From Steinernema hermaphroditum (Eukaryota; Nematoda; Chromadorea; Rhabditida; Steinernematidae), in assembly GCA_030435675.1 (NCBI GenBank), contig CM059624.1:8828769-8892768 (forward strand): a stretch of DNA of 64,000 nucleotides, in the 5' to 3' direction. Shown one piece after another: positions 12,233 through 21,605 of the stretch. The notes under the pieces are model-generated. The model had not been told where the DNA came from. It saw only the letters and a list, made by a program, of their open reading frames with translations, and made no database searches. Position 1 is the first letter of the stretch. Every line of letters starts with the position of its first letter. The position numbers and the translations under genes were made by a program.

Positions 12233-13689
12233 CGGCGATCTGAGAGGAACGAAGAAGTGAATCGACTTTTGAGTATGTGAGCACGAAAGGTTAACGACTC
12301 GACCGACTACGCTAGAAGGTATTCCACTCGCCCACGTGGGCGACGGCGATTATTCCGACGGGTGGGGTAATCCTTGAGGGTTCCGCCGTGAGCAGACCAC
12401 TCCTTATCTAAAGAAGGCAGGAGCAGAGGAGATGCTAACTGGGGTCCCGGGCATTTTCGCGCTTTGTAACCAGCCACGAAACAAACTAAGTGTTTGACCT
12501 GTGGGTGAAAGGGGGCAAAGAGTATCTCTAACAGCCAAGGAAGGATGACCAGGAAAGTGCACGCACAAGCACGAAGAGGAATCGGGCGATGAGTGAAGGT
12601 ACATTCTACAAGTAAAATACCGTTATCTGTCCTGTATTTGTATGTCTGCATTGCAGGGCTTATCAGAAGAAGTCAAAGAGTGTGGAGCTTCTTTATCGTC
12701 CGATAAGCTTCCTGTGACTTTGAACGATAAAATCACGCTCCTAACACGCAGACGTAAAACTACGCGTACCTGCATGAATAAGCACCAGAACGATAAGAGT
12801 ACAAAATGCAGATGGATTTTTGAACAGTTCCTAACGAAGACAGTCGAGTCGGATTACGGTGACGTTGTAATACTCCTTGCACCAAATCACAAAGGGGACT
12901 GACAAGGAAAAAAGACGACTTGAGGAACGTAGGGCGAGAGGTCGAGAGGAGTTTGCGCTCTTCAAGTTCTTTTCCGCGTTAACGCTTCTCCGAGAATTTC
13001 TGGCTTATGCATATTCTCCTAGCGACTTTCCATCGTCTTTGAGAATTCTAATTCTCGAACCTTTTTCGCACTGGATATTTCAGAAAGTTTTTTCTGCTTC
13101 ACTTTCATTCCGTGGGCTCAATCACAAAGCAACCGAATTCGAAGTCGAGCTCGGACATGGGTCGCCCTCCGTTGTTCTAATCTTCCACTTTTTAAACATT
13201 TACACACACCACTCAATGGATTCTGCTGATAATTTCTTTAGTCTCTTTTATTTGCTTCTCGGTGCGGTGTTCTACCCTCTTGAAGAGCTTCTCGTCATGG
13301 GGCTTCATCTTGCTGGATGTCGGTGGTGCGGACTGGCTTCTTCGAAAGGTTCTGGAAAGGGGACATCGATCGAGATCACATTTTGTATGCTTTGTACTTA
13401 TTACCTTCCGTGCTTCTTATCGGTTTGGCCACTAGAAAACTCCACAAGAAATAAACCGCAGCGCCACGCGAAAGCCGAAAGCTTGGTCCCGCCGCGATCG
13501 CCCTGGCGCGACGCGCGTTTTCTTTTTTTTTTTGTTTGGCGGCGCGTGCTGGCGTGCGTTCAGTCCTCTCTCACATTTCGTGCCAAGTTTCCTTGTTTTG
13601 CGAAATATGTGAAATTTTTATGTATGAAGGGAAGTATGGTCAGTACACACGGTGTGAAGCTGCAAAAGTTGGACGCTTTTCTAAGTTGG
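12233..13689. other. Gene-free region with a dispersed repeat
   Basis: No confident gene. About 13443-13600 is a dispersed repeat whose inverted copy lies at about 20722-20880; both contain a run of about ten T/A bases inside a CG-rich context. The 278-codon open frame across this region (12877-13713) includes the repeat and is not supported as a gene. Confidence 0.5.
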
Positions 13690-14268
13690 GGATATCTTTC
13701 AACCAGCGAGTAATTTCGCCCGTAGATACGAAGTCAAGTTCTTCACAACATGCGCTTGCTTACCGGAGGTACCTAATGAGAGGAGTATACGAAAGTAAAA
13801 GTAACGGAAATGATTCAGGCAACATGTAGAGCTTGTGGTGTCTGCTTCGAAATGTACTCGTGCACGTGCTTCTCTGCGATTGAAGCTGGTGTTGCCTGCA
13901 AGCATCTTCATGCTGTCCACACCATGAAAACACAACGCAATTCTGACACCGGTCGTCGTCCTTTACTCCCTCCCACTCAAATCACACCGAGACCCACACA
14001 GAGGCGATCTTCTTCAACGCCAGCTGCTTCTCCGCCTACAGCTCCAGCTTCAATTTTTTCCTTCAATTTTTTTTACGCGCAGAATCGCATCGCTGAAATG
14101 GAGTGGGGAAGCCTCACGGCGGACGAGATCCAGTCGATCAGGAGCAATGCCACGAGGTTCCTGAATGACCTCCGACGCCCACATGCCCCAAGGATGCTTC
14201 CGCGCAGCCAGCTCGGCCCCGGACGTCCGGCAAGAGCTCCGACACAGCGAAGAACACCAAGAAATTAG
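13690..14268 (+). pseudogene. MULE-like transposase C-terminus with SWIM zinc finger (remnant)
   Basis: The open frame at 13810-14268 encodes CRACGVCFEMYSCTCF, then EAGVACKHLHAVH. The CxC...CxH spacing is that of a SWIM zinc finger, and the run C..C..C...YSCTC...CKH is the form found near the C-terminus of Mutator-like (MULE) transposases. A preceding exon-like segment in another frame (RVISPVDTKSSSS to LMRG, near 13710-13776) joins in frame if a 34-base GT...AG intron is removed. No DDE catalytic core was found upstream, so this looks like a decayed or truncated transposase. A host SWIM protein is the alternative. After the finger the chain is Pro/Thr-rich and ends at 14268. Confidence 0.45.
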
Positions 14269-14294
14269 ACGGCTGCCGTCCATCTCTTCAGTTA

Positions 14295-14589
14295 TCCTCT
14301 ATTTCAAAATTATCTTCCGAAATTGTTAGGATCGACCGTAAAATTTCTGAGGATATCGTTGCGGGACTCAAGGATTTTTCGAAATTAAAAAAAAAATTCG
14401 TACGTTCGGTCTACTTGCGCTGCCTTCCTTCGGCCTGTTTGCTGAAGAAAGGCGAAGAAAGGCAGCGCAAGTAGACCGAACGTACGAATTTTTTTTTAAT
14501 TTCGAAAAATCCTTGAGTCCCGCAACGATATCCTCAGAAATTTTACGGTCGATCCTAACAATTTCGGAAGATAATTTTGAAATAGAGGA
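14295..14589. mobile_element. Near-perfect palindromic MITE, TA target
   Basis: 295-base element with arms of about 140 bases that are almost perfectly complementary around a short loop near 14442. The ends read TCCTCTATTTCAAAAT and its complement, and each end abuts a TA dinucleotide, the usual target of Tc1/mariner-type elements. No coding capacity. Confidence 0.8.
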
Positions 14590-14593
14590 TATA

Positions 14594-14796
14594 CTCTGTT
14601 TTTTTTTCGATCACAAAATCGGCCTTCAATCATCTCGTTGTGGGACTCAGAAATCTGATCCAACGCGTTGAAAACGACGAGCGAACATGCGAACTTCGTG
14701 CGCTTGTTTCATCGTTTTCAATGCGTTTGCGTCACATTTCTGAGTCCCACAACGAGATGATTGAAGGCTGATTTTGTGATCGAAAAAAAAACAGAG
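14594..14796. mobile_element. Palindromic TA-flanked MITE, family FB-T, copy 1
   Basis: Arms of about 95 bases begin CTCTGTTTTTTTTTCGATC and end with the complement, with TA on each side. It lies directly next to the preceding MITE, separated only by TATA. A diverged copy in the opposite orientation is at 20439-20642, and a related element with different inner sequence is at 34819-35010. Confidence 0.8.
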
Positions 14797-15253
14797 TATA
14801 TATGGTCGCCGTAATTTCAATGGGTCAAGGCTCCTGCCACGAAAAGTGCGCTTCTAGGAAACGTCGCACGCGTTTCGCCATTGAATTTTGGAGCCGCGAC
14901 AAAGAATTATGCATAACTCGTGAAGTAGAGCGTATTTTGGAAAACTAAGCGTTGATTTTGAAGAATAGAACTTTCTCGTTCGAATGAACCCTAGTTGGTG
15001 CAATTTGGTGGCGCGAACGTGGAGTTATTAAGCGATTATTATTTTAGTACCATGTAATGTGACCTGAGGCGCCTTTTCCGCTTGAAAAATATGCGCTGCC
15101 TTAACTTTCAAGCCTTTTAGAGCTGACACAAGGCTCATGACGCTTCAATATACCCATGGAATCTGGAAAACCTAAGATTACTACAAGCTCCCTACGCTAG
15201 GATCGAACGTTGGATTTTTACTAGTAGCTTCAACCTCAAGCTTGAATGATGCA
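14797..15253. other. Non-coding flank of the PAT-like element
   Basis: No gene seen. The phrase TATGGTCGCCGTAATTT next to the MITE is repeated, inverted, beside the second MITE copy near 20422-20440, so both MITEs sit beside the same unrelated repeat sequence. Confidence 0.4.
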
Positions 15254-15449
15254 ATGACTATTTCGTCGTAGCGTATTTGAGACCACGAAGGGTCTCGAAA
15301 CGGAGTTTCGCTGAGTAGCAGGTATCGTAGGTTCGATTTGGGATCGATACGCAGATGAGAAATCGAACGGCGTTTCCTCATCTTGCTTTCAGTTCACTCG
15401 CAAATAATTTGATTATTTTCGAAATTCTTTGTTTAAGTTGAGACTGATA
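15254..15449 (+). repeat. Split direct repeat A1 (left terminus)
   Basis: Starts ATGACTATTTCGTCGTAGCG and ends AGACTGATA. It matches A2 at 18621-18816 essentially base for base by eye. It marks the left end of the PAT-like element. Confidence 0.9.
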
Positions 15450-15800
15450 TCTTGCTTTCATTGTTCAAGTTAAGACTGATTTGTGATCAAGTAGTATACG
15501 AAATTCCTTTGACGCTCAAAAGTGATTTGAGTACTTTCAAAATCCTTTCGCTTAAGTTGAGGCTAGTTTGTAAAGCTAAAGAGGTTGTAGGCAGTGGAGT
15601 ATTCCTGCCAAAGCAGTGGAGTTCATCCTGCTTCCCCGGTCGATCATATTCCCGGTGGTATTTATTCGGCGACGTGCTTCCCGCCAAGGTAGTGGATTAT
15701 ATCCTGCCTCTTTATTGGCTCGCGGTCCTTTCTTCAGTTTGTTTGTCGACTATTTCCAAATTCTAATCACGTTTCTATTCCAGAACCGCTCACGTTCAAC

Positions 15801-16550
15801 ATGAGCCATTTGCCAACGTCATCCGCAGTAGTGCATGATCAGGAAGACGTAAGTATTGACGTTCATAAGCCCGTCAATTTACCTATGCCTCTTAAGACCG
15901 AAGGTGGGGCGCGAGACACCACGGAGAGACTGCTCAACGTCATCGCACGTCTCGAAAGCAGGTTGGAAGCTCGCGAAGCCATGCCGGCTGCTACAGAGAA
16001 GCTGAAAAGCGCCAGGCTGAATCTCCAGTTTGCATTGAACGCGGATTGGATCAACCGCTTGAGCCAGATCGAAGCTGGTGAAGATCAACACTCGCTTTGT
16101 GCTATTATTGAAGACATGAAAGCTCGCAACACAGTACTGCGGAAGGGAGATGCGAAGCCGGAGTTTTTCACTTTCTTTGATAACTTCCGAGAAGCCGAAC
16201 CAGATATTCCGTTTGCGCAGTGTGTCTCCAATGCGCTGAAGAAGTTTAATGAACTCGAAGCTATCCACCCGCGTCAGGCCAGCTCTTATCTGGGCAGGAA
16301 ACGGCCCTTTCGACAGGGCGGTACCAGTGGAGGACGCCCTGGTACCGCGTTCAACCAAGAGTCCGGCCTGGTTAAGCAGCTCTGCATGCAAGTTAACTCC
16401 CTCCAACAGCAAGTCAGCGCTGGCTATGGATATCAAGCGCCTCCGCCAAGAGCTCCAATCAGGCAATCAGGGCCACCGTTTTGTTTCCTCTGTAAAGGTT
16501 ACGGGCACTTTGTCAAGCAATGCCCCCAAGGCCCAGCCGGTCGACAGTGA
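15801..16550 (+). CDS. PAT-like element gag protein
   Basis: A 249-residue open frame starting at the first ATG after A1. The C-terminal part has a CCHC zinc knuckle, CFLCKGYGHFVKQC (C-x2-C-x4-H-x4-C), that would bind nucleic acid in the particle. It is preceded by a Gln/Gly-rich stretch (VNSLQQQVSAGYGYQAPPP). The middle is helical and charged, as in other gag-like proteins. It overlaps the downstream pol frame by about 300 bases in another frame, so pol is made by frameshift, re-initiation or splicing. Confidence 0.8.
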   Translation: MSHLPTSSAVVHDQEDVSIDVHKPVNLPMPLKTEGGARDTTERLLNVIARLESRLEAREAMPAATEKLKSARLNLQFALNADWINRLSQIEAGEDQHSLCAIIEDMKARNTVLRKGDAKPEFFTFFDNFREAEPDIPFAQCVSNALKKFNELEAIHPRQASSYLGRKRPFRQGGTSGGRPGTAFNQESGLVKQLCMQVNSLQQQVSAGYGYQAPPPRAPIRQSGPPFCFLCKGYGHFVKQCPQGPAGRQ

Positions 16551-18471
16551 GGAACTTGGACCCGCTCAGTGCAGACTAATCGGTACGTTAAGGTTTCATG
16601 TTAGATTTTGGGCTTCACTTAATACCCCGCCTTGGATTTTGAACGTTATTAAGTACGGATACGCTCTTCCCTTTGTGCCAAACGCTTCTATTCCCAGTTT
16701 TGCGAAAGCTAATTCTCATTCATCTATTAGGGAAAAAGCATTTGTGACTGCGGAGTTAAATTCTTTGCTCTCAGTGCGAGCAGTGTCCTTAGTTACTGCT
16801 AAGCCTAGGGTGATTAGCCCTTTATCGGTGGTACGCAACGAAACATCAGAGAAATTGCGCTTAATAGTTGACTTATCTTGGCTCAATCAGTTCTTGGAGA
16901 AGAAAACGATTGCGTTTGAGCGTCTCGAATCAATTGCGCCCTTGCTACCGAGGGGCGGCTACATGTCGTCTTTCGACATGAAGAGTGGGTATCATCATGT
17001 CGAAATTTCCCATCACGATAGACAGTTTTTGGGCGTTAGTTGGGACCACAAGTATTATGTTTTTAATGTTTTGCCTTTCGGTTTGTCCTCCGCCCCCATG
17101 CTCTTCACGAAACTTTTTCGGCCCTTACTTGAGCACTGGCGCAAAGACGGGATCACTTGTGCTCTGTACCTTGACGACGGTCTAATATTCGCGCCTACTT
17201 ATGAGCTATGTAAGCGTTTCGTGACCAGAGTTAGGGATGACCTTGCGAAGGCGGGTGTCATCGTTTCCGAAGATAAGTGTAGGTGGGACCCGGTTCAACG
17301 GCTAAATTGGCTTGGTTATGATATTGATCTGGAAGATTTTGGCGTTAGGATAGCTGCCAAGCGCGTCGACAGAATTGTCGCTAAGATTGACCACTCGCTT
17401 AGTGCATCACCATCAAAGCGGGAACGGATGCAACTTGCAGGATCTTTGGCATCCATTGGATATGTTTTTGGACCAGCGGCCCAGTTGAAAGCTCGCATTA
17501 TCCATGCTGAGTTGAACAGCATGATGGCGCTTCCTCAGAGCGCGCGACAGGTATTGTCAGTAGGCGAGCGAGGAGATCTCATTTGGTGGAAGCGTAACAT
17601 TAGGCACAGGAACTGGCGCCCACTGCACAAGATCTTGAATGCGCGTAGAATAGCTACGGACGCGTCAGCAACGGGCGCAGGTGTTGTTATTTGGAACCGA
17701 GATGGTTCCACCTCTCGAACCGCCATAAATTTTACGCCGCACGAGCGTGCCGAATCGAGTACGTACAGGGAGGTTCTAGCGGTCGAATTCGGCCTCCGCG
17801 TGTTTAGTAGCGAGCTGGCGGGCTCGCAAGTCATTGTTGAAATAGATAACGTAGGTGCCGTTAGCATCATCCAGAAGGGCAGCCCGAAACCAGGCCTGCA
17901 GTCCGCGGCGTCCGCAATTTTCGAATTAGCCGAAACTATTGGCGCGGAAATCGTTCCTGTGTGGGTGCCTAGGGATCAAAACATGTTAGCCGATGAGGCA
18001 AGCCGCTTGATAGATCGCGACGATTGGGGCATAAGCCCGGATTTCTTCCAAATCTGTTGCCAGCGCTGGGGCACTCCCTCCATCGACGTTTTTGCCAATA
18101 GTCGAAACGCTCAGTGCGATAGATTTTTATCACGTTACCCAGATATAGGTTCTGAAGGAGTAAATGCTTTCGCCTCATCATGGGCAACCGAATTTGTTTG
18201 GGCAGTCCCCCCTCCGAATCTCATCCCACTAACCGTGGCACATTTGCTTAGTTGCAAAGGGAGAGCTATCTTGGGGGTGCCATGGTGGCCATCTCACATG
18301 TTTTTCCCTTCTCTGTGGGTTGGACTTTCGTGGGCATGGTTTGTTAAAGACTTTATCTGTGTGGAGAAAGGTTCGGTGCTTTTTACGCCATCCACATACG
18401 AGCAGTCAGTCTTTAATGAGTCGGTGACCTCATTCGACTTTTATTTTCTCTTAATAGACCCCGCGCTTTAG
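16249..18471 (+). CDS. PAT-like element reverse transcriptase / RNase H
   Basis: A long open frame (740 codons from 16249). The first ~100 codons overlap gag and may not be used; sequence resembling DIRS-type polymerase starts near 16560. Visible motifs are LRLIVDLSWLNQFL, SSFDMKSGYHHVEI, LPFGLSSAPMLFTKL and the catalytic YLDDGLIF. They are followed by an RNase H domain with ATDASATGAGVVIW (first Asp), YREVLAVEFG (Glu), VEIDNVGAVS (Asp) and VPRDQNMLADEASR. The conserved C-terminal tail (SIDVFANSRNAQCDRFLSRY) is characteristic of DIRS/PAT and Ngaro polymerases. No stop or frame break is visible. The true start codon is unknown. Confidence 0.88.
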   Translation: MNSKLSTRVRPALIWAGNGPFDRAVPVEDALVPRSTKSPAWLSSSACKLTPSNSKSALAMDIKRLRQELQSGNQGHRFVSSVKVTGTLSSNAPKAQPVDSEELGPAQCRLIGTLRFHVRFWASLNTPPWILNVIKYGYALPFVPNASIPSFAKANSHSSIREKAFVTAELNSLLSVRAVSLVTAKPRVISPLSVVRNETSEKLRLIVDLSWLNQFLEKKTIAFERLESIAPLLPRGGYMSSFDMKSGYHHVEISHHDRQFLGVSWDHKYYVFNVLPFGLSSAPMLFTKLFRPLLEHWRKDGITCALYLDDGLIFAPTYELCKRFVTRVRDDLAKAGVIVSEDKCRWDPVQRLNWLGYDIDLEDFGVRIAAKRVDRIVAKIDHSLSASPSKRERMQLAGSLASIGYVFGPAAQLKARIIHAELNSMMALPQSARQVLSVGERGDLIWWKRNIRHRNWRPLHKILNARRIATDASATGAGVVIWNRDGSTSRTAINFTPHERAESSTYREVLAVEFGLRVFSSELAGSQVIVEIDNVGAVSIIQKGSPKPGLQSAASAIFELAETIGAEIVPVWVPRDQNMLADEASRLIDRDDWGISPDFFQICCQRWGTPSIDVFANSRNAQCDRFLSRYPDIGSEGVNAFASSWATEFVWAVPPPNLIPLTVAHLLSCKGRAILGVPWWPSHMFFPSLWVGLSWAWFVKDFICVEKGSVLFTPSTYEQSVFNESVTSFDFYFLLIDPAL

Positions 18472-18485
18472 TCCTTCTTGCCTCT

Positions 18486-18816
18486 TGAGCTGCATAAAGC
18501 ATCCCTATTGTTATAAGAGGCGTTGTATTTGGTAGGAGGGTGGATTAAGGGACAGTGGTCTTCTACGCGAAGATGAAATGTACTTTTTCGCGTAGAAGTG
18601 CGACGCGCTTCGGAGCGGAAATGACTATTTCGTCGTAGCGTATTTGAGACCACGAAGGGTCTCGAAACGGAGTTTCGCTGAGTAGCAGGTATCGTAGGTT
18701 CGATTTGGGATCGATACGCAGATGAGAAATCGAACGGCGTTTCCTCATCTTGCTTTCAGTTCACTCGCAAATAATTTGATTATTTTCGAAATTCTTTGTT
18801 TAAGTTGAGACTGATA
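18486..18816 (+). repeat. Internal B1A2 repeat of the PAT-like element
   Basis: B1 (18486-18620, starts TGAGCTGCATAAAGCATCCC) joins directly to A2 (18621-18816). The B1/A2 junction is the sequence expected when the element's two ends are brought together in a circle. Confidence 0.88.
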
Positions 18817-18870
18817 GCCCTCCCTGATAGCCCTCCCACCCTGAGGTTTTTCACGGTATGTTTGGGCTCT

Positions 18871-19821
18871 ATGTTTGGTTATTTAGATCCGTTCGACAGC
18901 ATCAAACTCGCTTTGTGCTCCTTCATTAATTCAAGTATCGCTGATCGTCTCATCGCCACTATCCGAGCCTCCCGCGAACAATCAACTCTGGCTCGTTATG
19001 AGGCGTCGGTCAACAAGTTCTGCAACTGGAGACAGCAAGGAACTACTCCTCCGACTACAGAAGAAGTCTTGGCATTCCTTGGCCAGTTATTTTGTTCAAC
19101 CTCTTCCATGTCTGTGGTCCAGTCAGCCGCCGCTGCCATCAAGTGGCACCTGAAGTTTTTGCCTGGCAACAACCCAGTTGAGTCTGTCTGGATTCGTGCT
19201 TTCTTGGAGGGTCTCCGGCGTCAAGCGCCGCCAGTTCAACACCGCCAGAAGGTAACCGAGGCCGAGATCCGTCTAATTGCAGGATGGGAATCGACAGCCG
19301 TCAAGGATCGCCGTATGATCGCCTACTTGTGCCTCCTGTTCGCAGGGTGCCTCCGCCCATCTGAAGGCCTGCGACTCTTGAGGAAGGACCTCGTCTTCTC
19401 GACTTCCGAAGTGACTATCCGCATTGAGAAGGACAAGACTCGCAAGGAAGGACCACCCCGCATTACGCCAATTCGGAAGTCATCATCCTCATTTTGTGCG
19501 TTGAAGATCCTACAGGACTGGCTATGCGTGGCTCCAACGTCCCAGTTCGTCTTCCCGAACCTCAAGAACCCGAAGGCCGCTTTCTCTTACGATGCAGCGA
19601 GGAAGGAACTAGCCCGACTCGCAAATGTGCTTGGATTCCGCAAGGACCTGACTCTGCATGGATTCCGTGGTGGATCCGCGACAGCCGCAATCGCCAACGG
19701 TGCTCCCATCGACGAAGTGATGAGGTTCGGCGGATGGAAACGTCAAGCCACCTTGGATGCCTACGTCGAAGTCTCGGCCACAACTGTGCCTACCGCGTCT
19801 GCCTCCTTCGATTTCCTCTAG
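18871..19821 (+). CDS. PAT-like element tyrosine recombinase
   Basis: About 316 residues from the first ATG (18871); the frame is open upstream into A2. The N-terminal SAM-like core-binding region (STLARYEASVNKFCNWR) is followed by the catalytic domain with the tetrad residues visible: Arg in AGCLRPSEGLRLL, His-x-x-Arg in LTLHGFRGGSATA, a second His replaced by Trp in FGGWKRQATL, and the Tyr nucleophile in LDAYVEV. This enzyme would integrate a circular DNA copy by site-specific recombination. It lies between B1A2 and B2, as in PAT elements. No disrupting stop or frameshift is seen. Confidence 0.87.
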   Translation: MFGYLDPFDSIKLALCSFINSSIADRLIATIRASREQSTLARYEASVNKFCNWRQQGTTPPTTEEVLAFLGQLFCSTSSMSVVQSAAAAIKWHLKFLPGNNPVESVWIRAFLEGLRRQAPPVQHRQKVTEAEIRLIAGWESTAVKDRRMIAYLCLLFAGCLRPSEGLRLLRKDLVFSTSEVTIRIEKDKTRKEGPPRITPIRKSSSSFCALKILQDWLCVAPTSQFVFPNLKNPKAAFSYDAARKELARLANVLGFRKDLTLHGFRGGSATAAIANGAPIDEVMRFGGWKRQATLDAYVEVSATTVPTASASFDFL

Positions 19822-19921
19822 TGCTTATGTTGTAGATGGACGTCACCCACTTTGTGTGTTGTTCTGTTGATACGTGTTACCGTTGTTCCGTTGTTTACCG
19901 TATCATTGTTAATTTACCGAG

Positions 19922-20056
19922 TGAGCTGCATAAAGCATCCCTATTGTTATAAGAGGCGTTGTATTTGGTAGGAGGGTGGATTAAGGGACAGTGGTCTTCT
20001 ACGCGAAGATGAAATGTACTTTTTCGCGTAGAAGTGCGACGCGCTTCGGAGCGGAA
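19922..20056 (+). repeat. Split direct repeat B2 (right terminus)
   Basis: Same 135-base sequence as B1 (TGAGCTGCATAAAGC ... TTCGGAGCGGAA). It marks the right end of the element. It includes a small hairpin, TTCTACGCGAAG...CTTTTTCGCGTAGAAG. Confidence 0.88.
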
Positions 20057-20438
20057 AAAGTGGTTCTTTAACAAGCGTTACAGTGCGCAGGAACTCAGAT
20101 CGCAGTACGAGCGACTCTGATAGCAGTGACAGTGATGAATAACCCGCGTGTATGACGTTAAATTGGCTTAGGATGGTAGTCTGTTTTATAGACCGTTTAA
20201 TTCCGGCACGTGGAGTGAGTTTCCAGCAGTGAGCCATAGTTCATTCGACGCGGCGTTCAATTCTGCGCAAAATCAACGTTTGGATTTCTGCGAAACGTCG
20301 TAGATCGCGCAAAATCAACGAAACAAGATAGAAACTCTGTGATTTCCATTGTAAAAGTCGGTAGAACGACAAAACTACGGTAGTCTGGTGGTCCCACCAC
20401 GCACACATTGCAGGCGTATTAAAATTACGGCGACCATA

Positions 20439-20642
20439 GTCTGTTTTTTTTTTTCGATCACAAAATCAGCCTTCAATCATCTCGTTGTGGGACTCAGAAA
20501 TTTGACGCAAACGCATTGAAAACGATGAAACAAGCGCACGAAGTTCGCATGTTCGCTCGTCGTTTTCAACGCGTTGGATCAGATTTCTGAGTCCACAACG
20601 AGATGATTGAAGGCCGATTTTGTGATCGAAAAAAAAACAGAG
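20439..20642. mobile_element. Palindromic TA-flanked MITE, family FB-T, copy 2
   Basis: Diverged copy of the element at 14594-14796 in the opposite orientation (recognisable by the unpaired central segment), again flanked by TA. Ends read GTCTGTTTTTTTTTTTCGATC and CGAAAAAAAAACAGAG. Confidence 0.8.
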
Positions 20643-21605
20643 TATAGTTATTTGTTTACTTTTCAATAAAAAGTTCACTGTAAACGGCGAAAAAGGATAG
20701 CTTCACCATACGACATACATGTCCACGAAACTTGGCACGAAATGTAAGAGAGGACTGAACGCACGCCGGCACGCGCCGCCAAACAAAAAAAAAAAGAAAA
20801 CGCACGTCGCGCCAGGGCGATCGCGGCGGGACCAAGCTTTCGGCTTTCGCGTGGCGCTGCGGTTTATTTCTTGTGAAGACTCTTCCTTCTTGATGACTAT
20901 CACCCGCGAAACGGTGCTGGCACTCGAGCTCCACCGGAAGCGATCAAAGAAGTGCTGAATGCGTGAGGTCTTCGAACGCTTTCCGCCCACAGCGCTGTCC
21001 ACAGTACTGAAGCGTGGTGGGTTGGAAGATGTGGAGACCAGGATGACCGTCTACGTAAGCCACTAAGGAGATAAACAAGACGAGCTGGAGTCGCGAGAGG
21101 ACTTAGCGAGAGTCAATGCGGCGGCCACGGAGTGCTGTGTGCACCTATTGAGAGATAATATGAACGGCTCGACGCCTGGCGCATTAGTCCCCTCCGGTCA
21201 CCAGGGAGCATCGTGGATATGCAATGGGCGGACGGAACAGTTGGAAAACTGGGAAAAAAAGCTGGAAAACAGTTTCTCGCAGGAAGCCACTCACCATTCG
21301 CTGTTTCCGGCACTTAAACGGTTCGTCCTTTCCTCTTCTCCGAAATGGTCTTCAGATACAACCAAAAAACTTTAATTCGTCGACTACTGTCCTTTAAAAT
21401 CCTTTCCGCCCAACTTTAAGAAACGGATTAACTACAACGCCAAGTCGAGAAACTCGTTATCTCCCCCCCCCCCCCACACACATCTGTTCAGCGTCGCCAC
21501 CAGGGACCAGAAGAGTACGCCATCTTCCGACACTTTATTGTTGCTTTAAATAACTGGAAAACAAATTTCACAACAAATAGCAACGAAAACTGAGACCACG
21601 ACGAT
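20643..21605. repeat. Dispersed repeat copy, then gene-free DNA
   Basis: About 20722-20880 is the inverted copy of the repeat at 13443-13600. The remainder has no supported gene; it includes a run of C followed by CACACA near 21465-21482. Confidence 0.5.

Larger units (their letters stand above)
15254..20056 (+). mobile_element. PAT-like (DIRS-order) tyrosine-recombinase retrotransposon
   Basis: A 4.8-kb element with the split direct repeat layout A1 ... B1A2 ... B2. A1 (15254-15449) and A2 (18621-18816) are the same 196-base sequence; B1 (18486-18620) and B2 (19922-20056) are the same 135-base sequence, and B1 abuts A2. Between them lie gag, reverse transcriptase/RNase H and a tyrosine recombinase, all as long open frames without obvious breaks. 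This is the structure of PAT elements first described from the nematode Panagrellus, which replicate through a circular intermediate and integrate with the recombinase rather than an integrase. No target duplication is expected or seen. Near-identical repeats and intact frames suggest a young, possibly active copy. Confidence 0.9.

Noticed and set aside
12877..13713. 278-codon plus-strand frame
   Set aside because: Includes a dispersed repeat that gives the same peptide at 20656-20934 in reverse; no domain.
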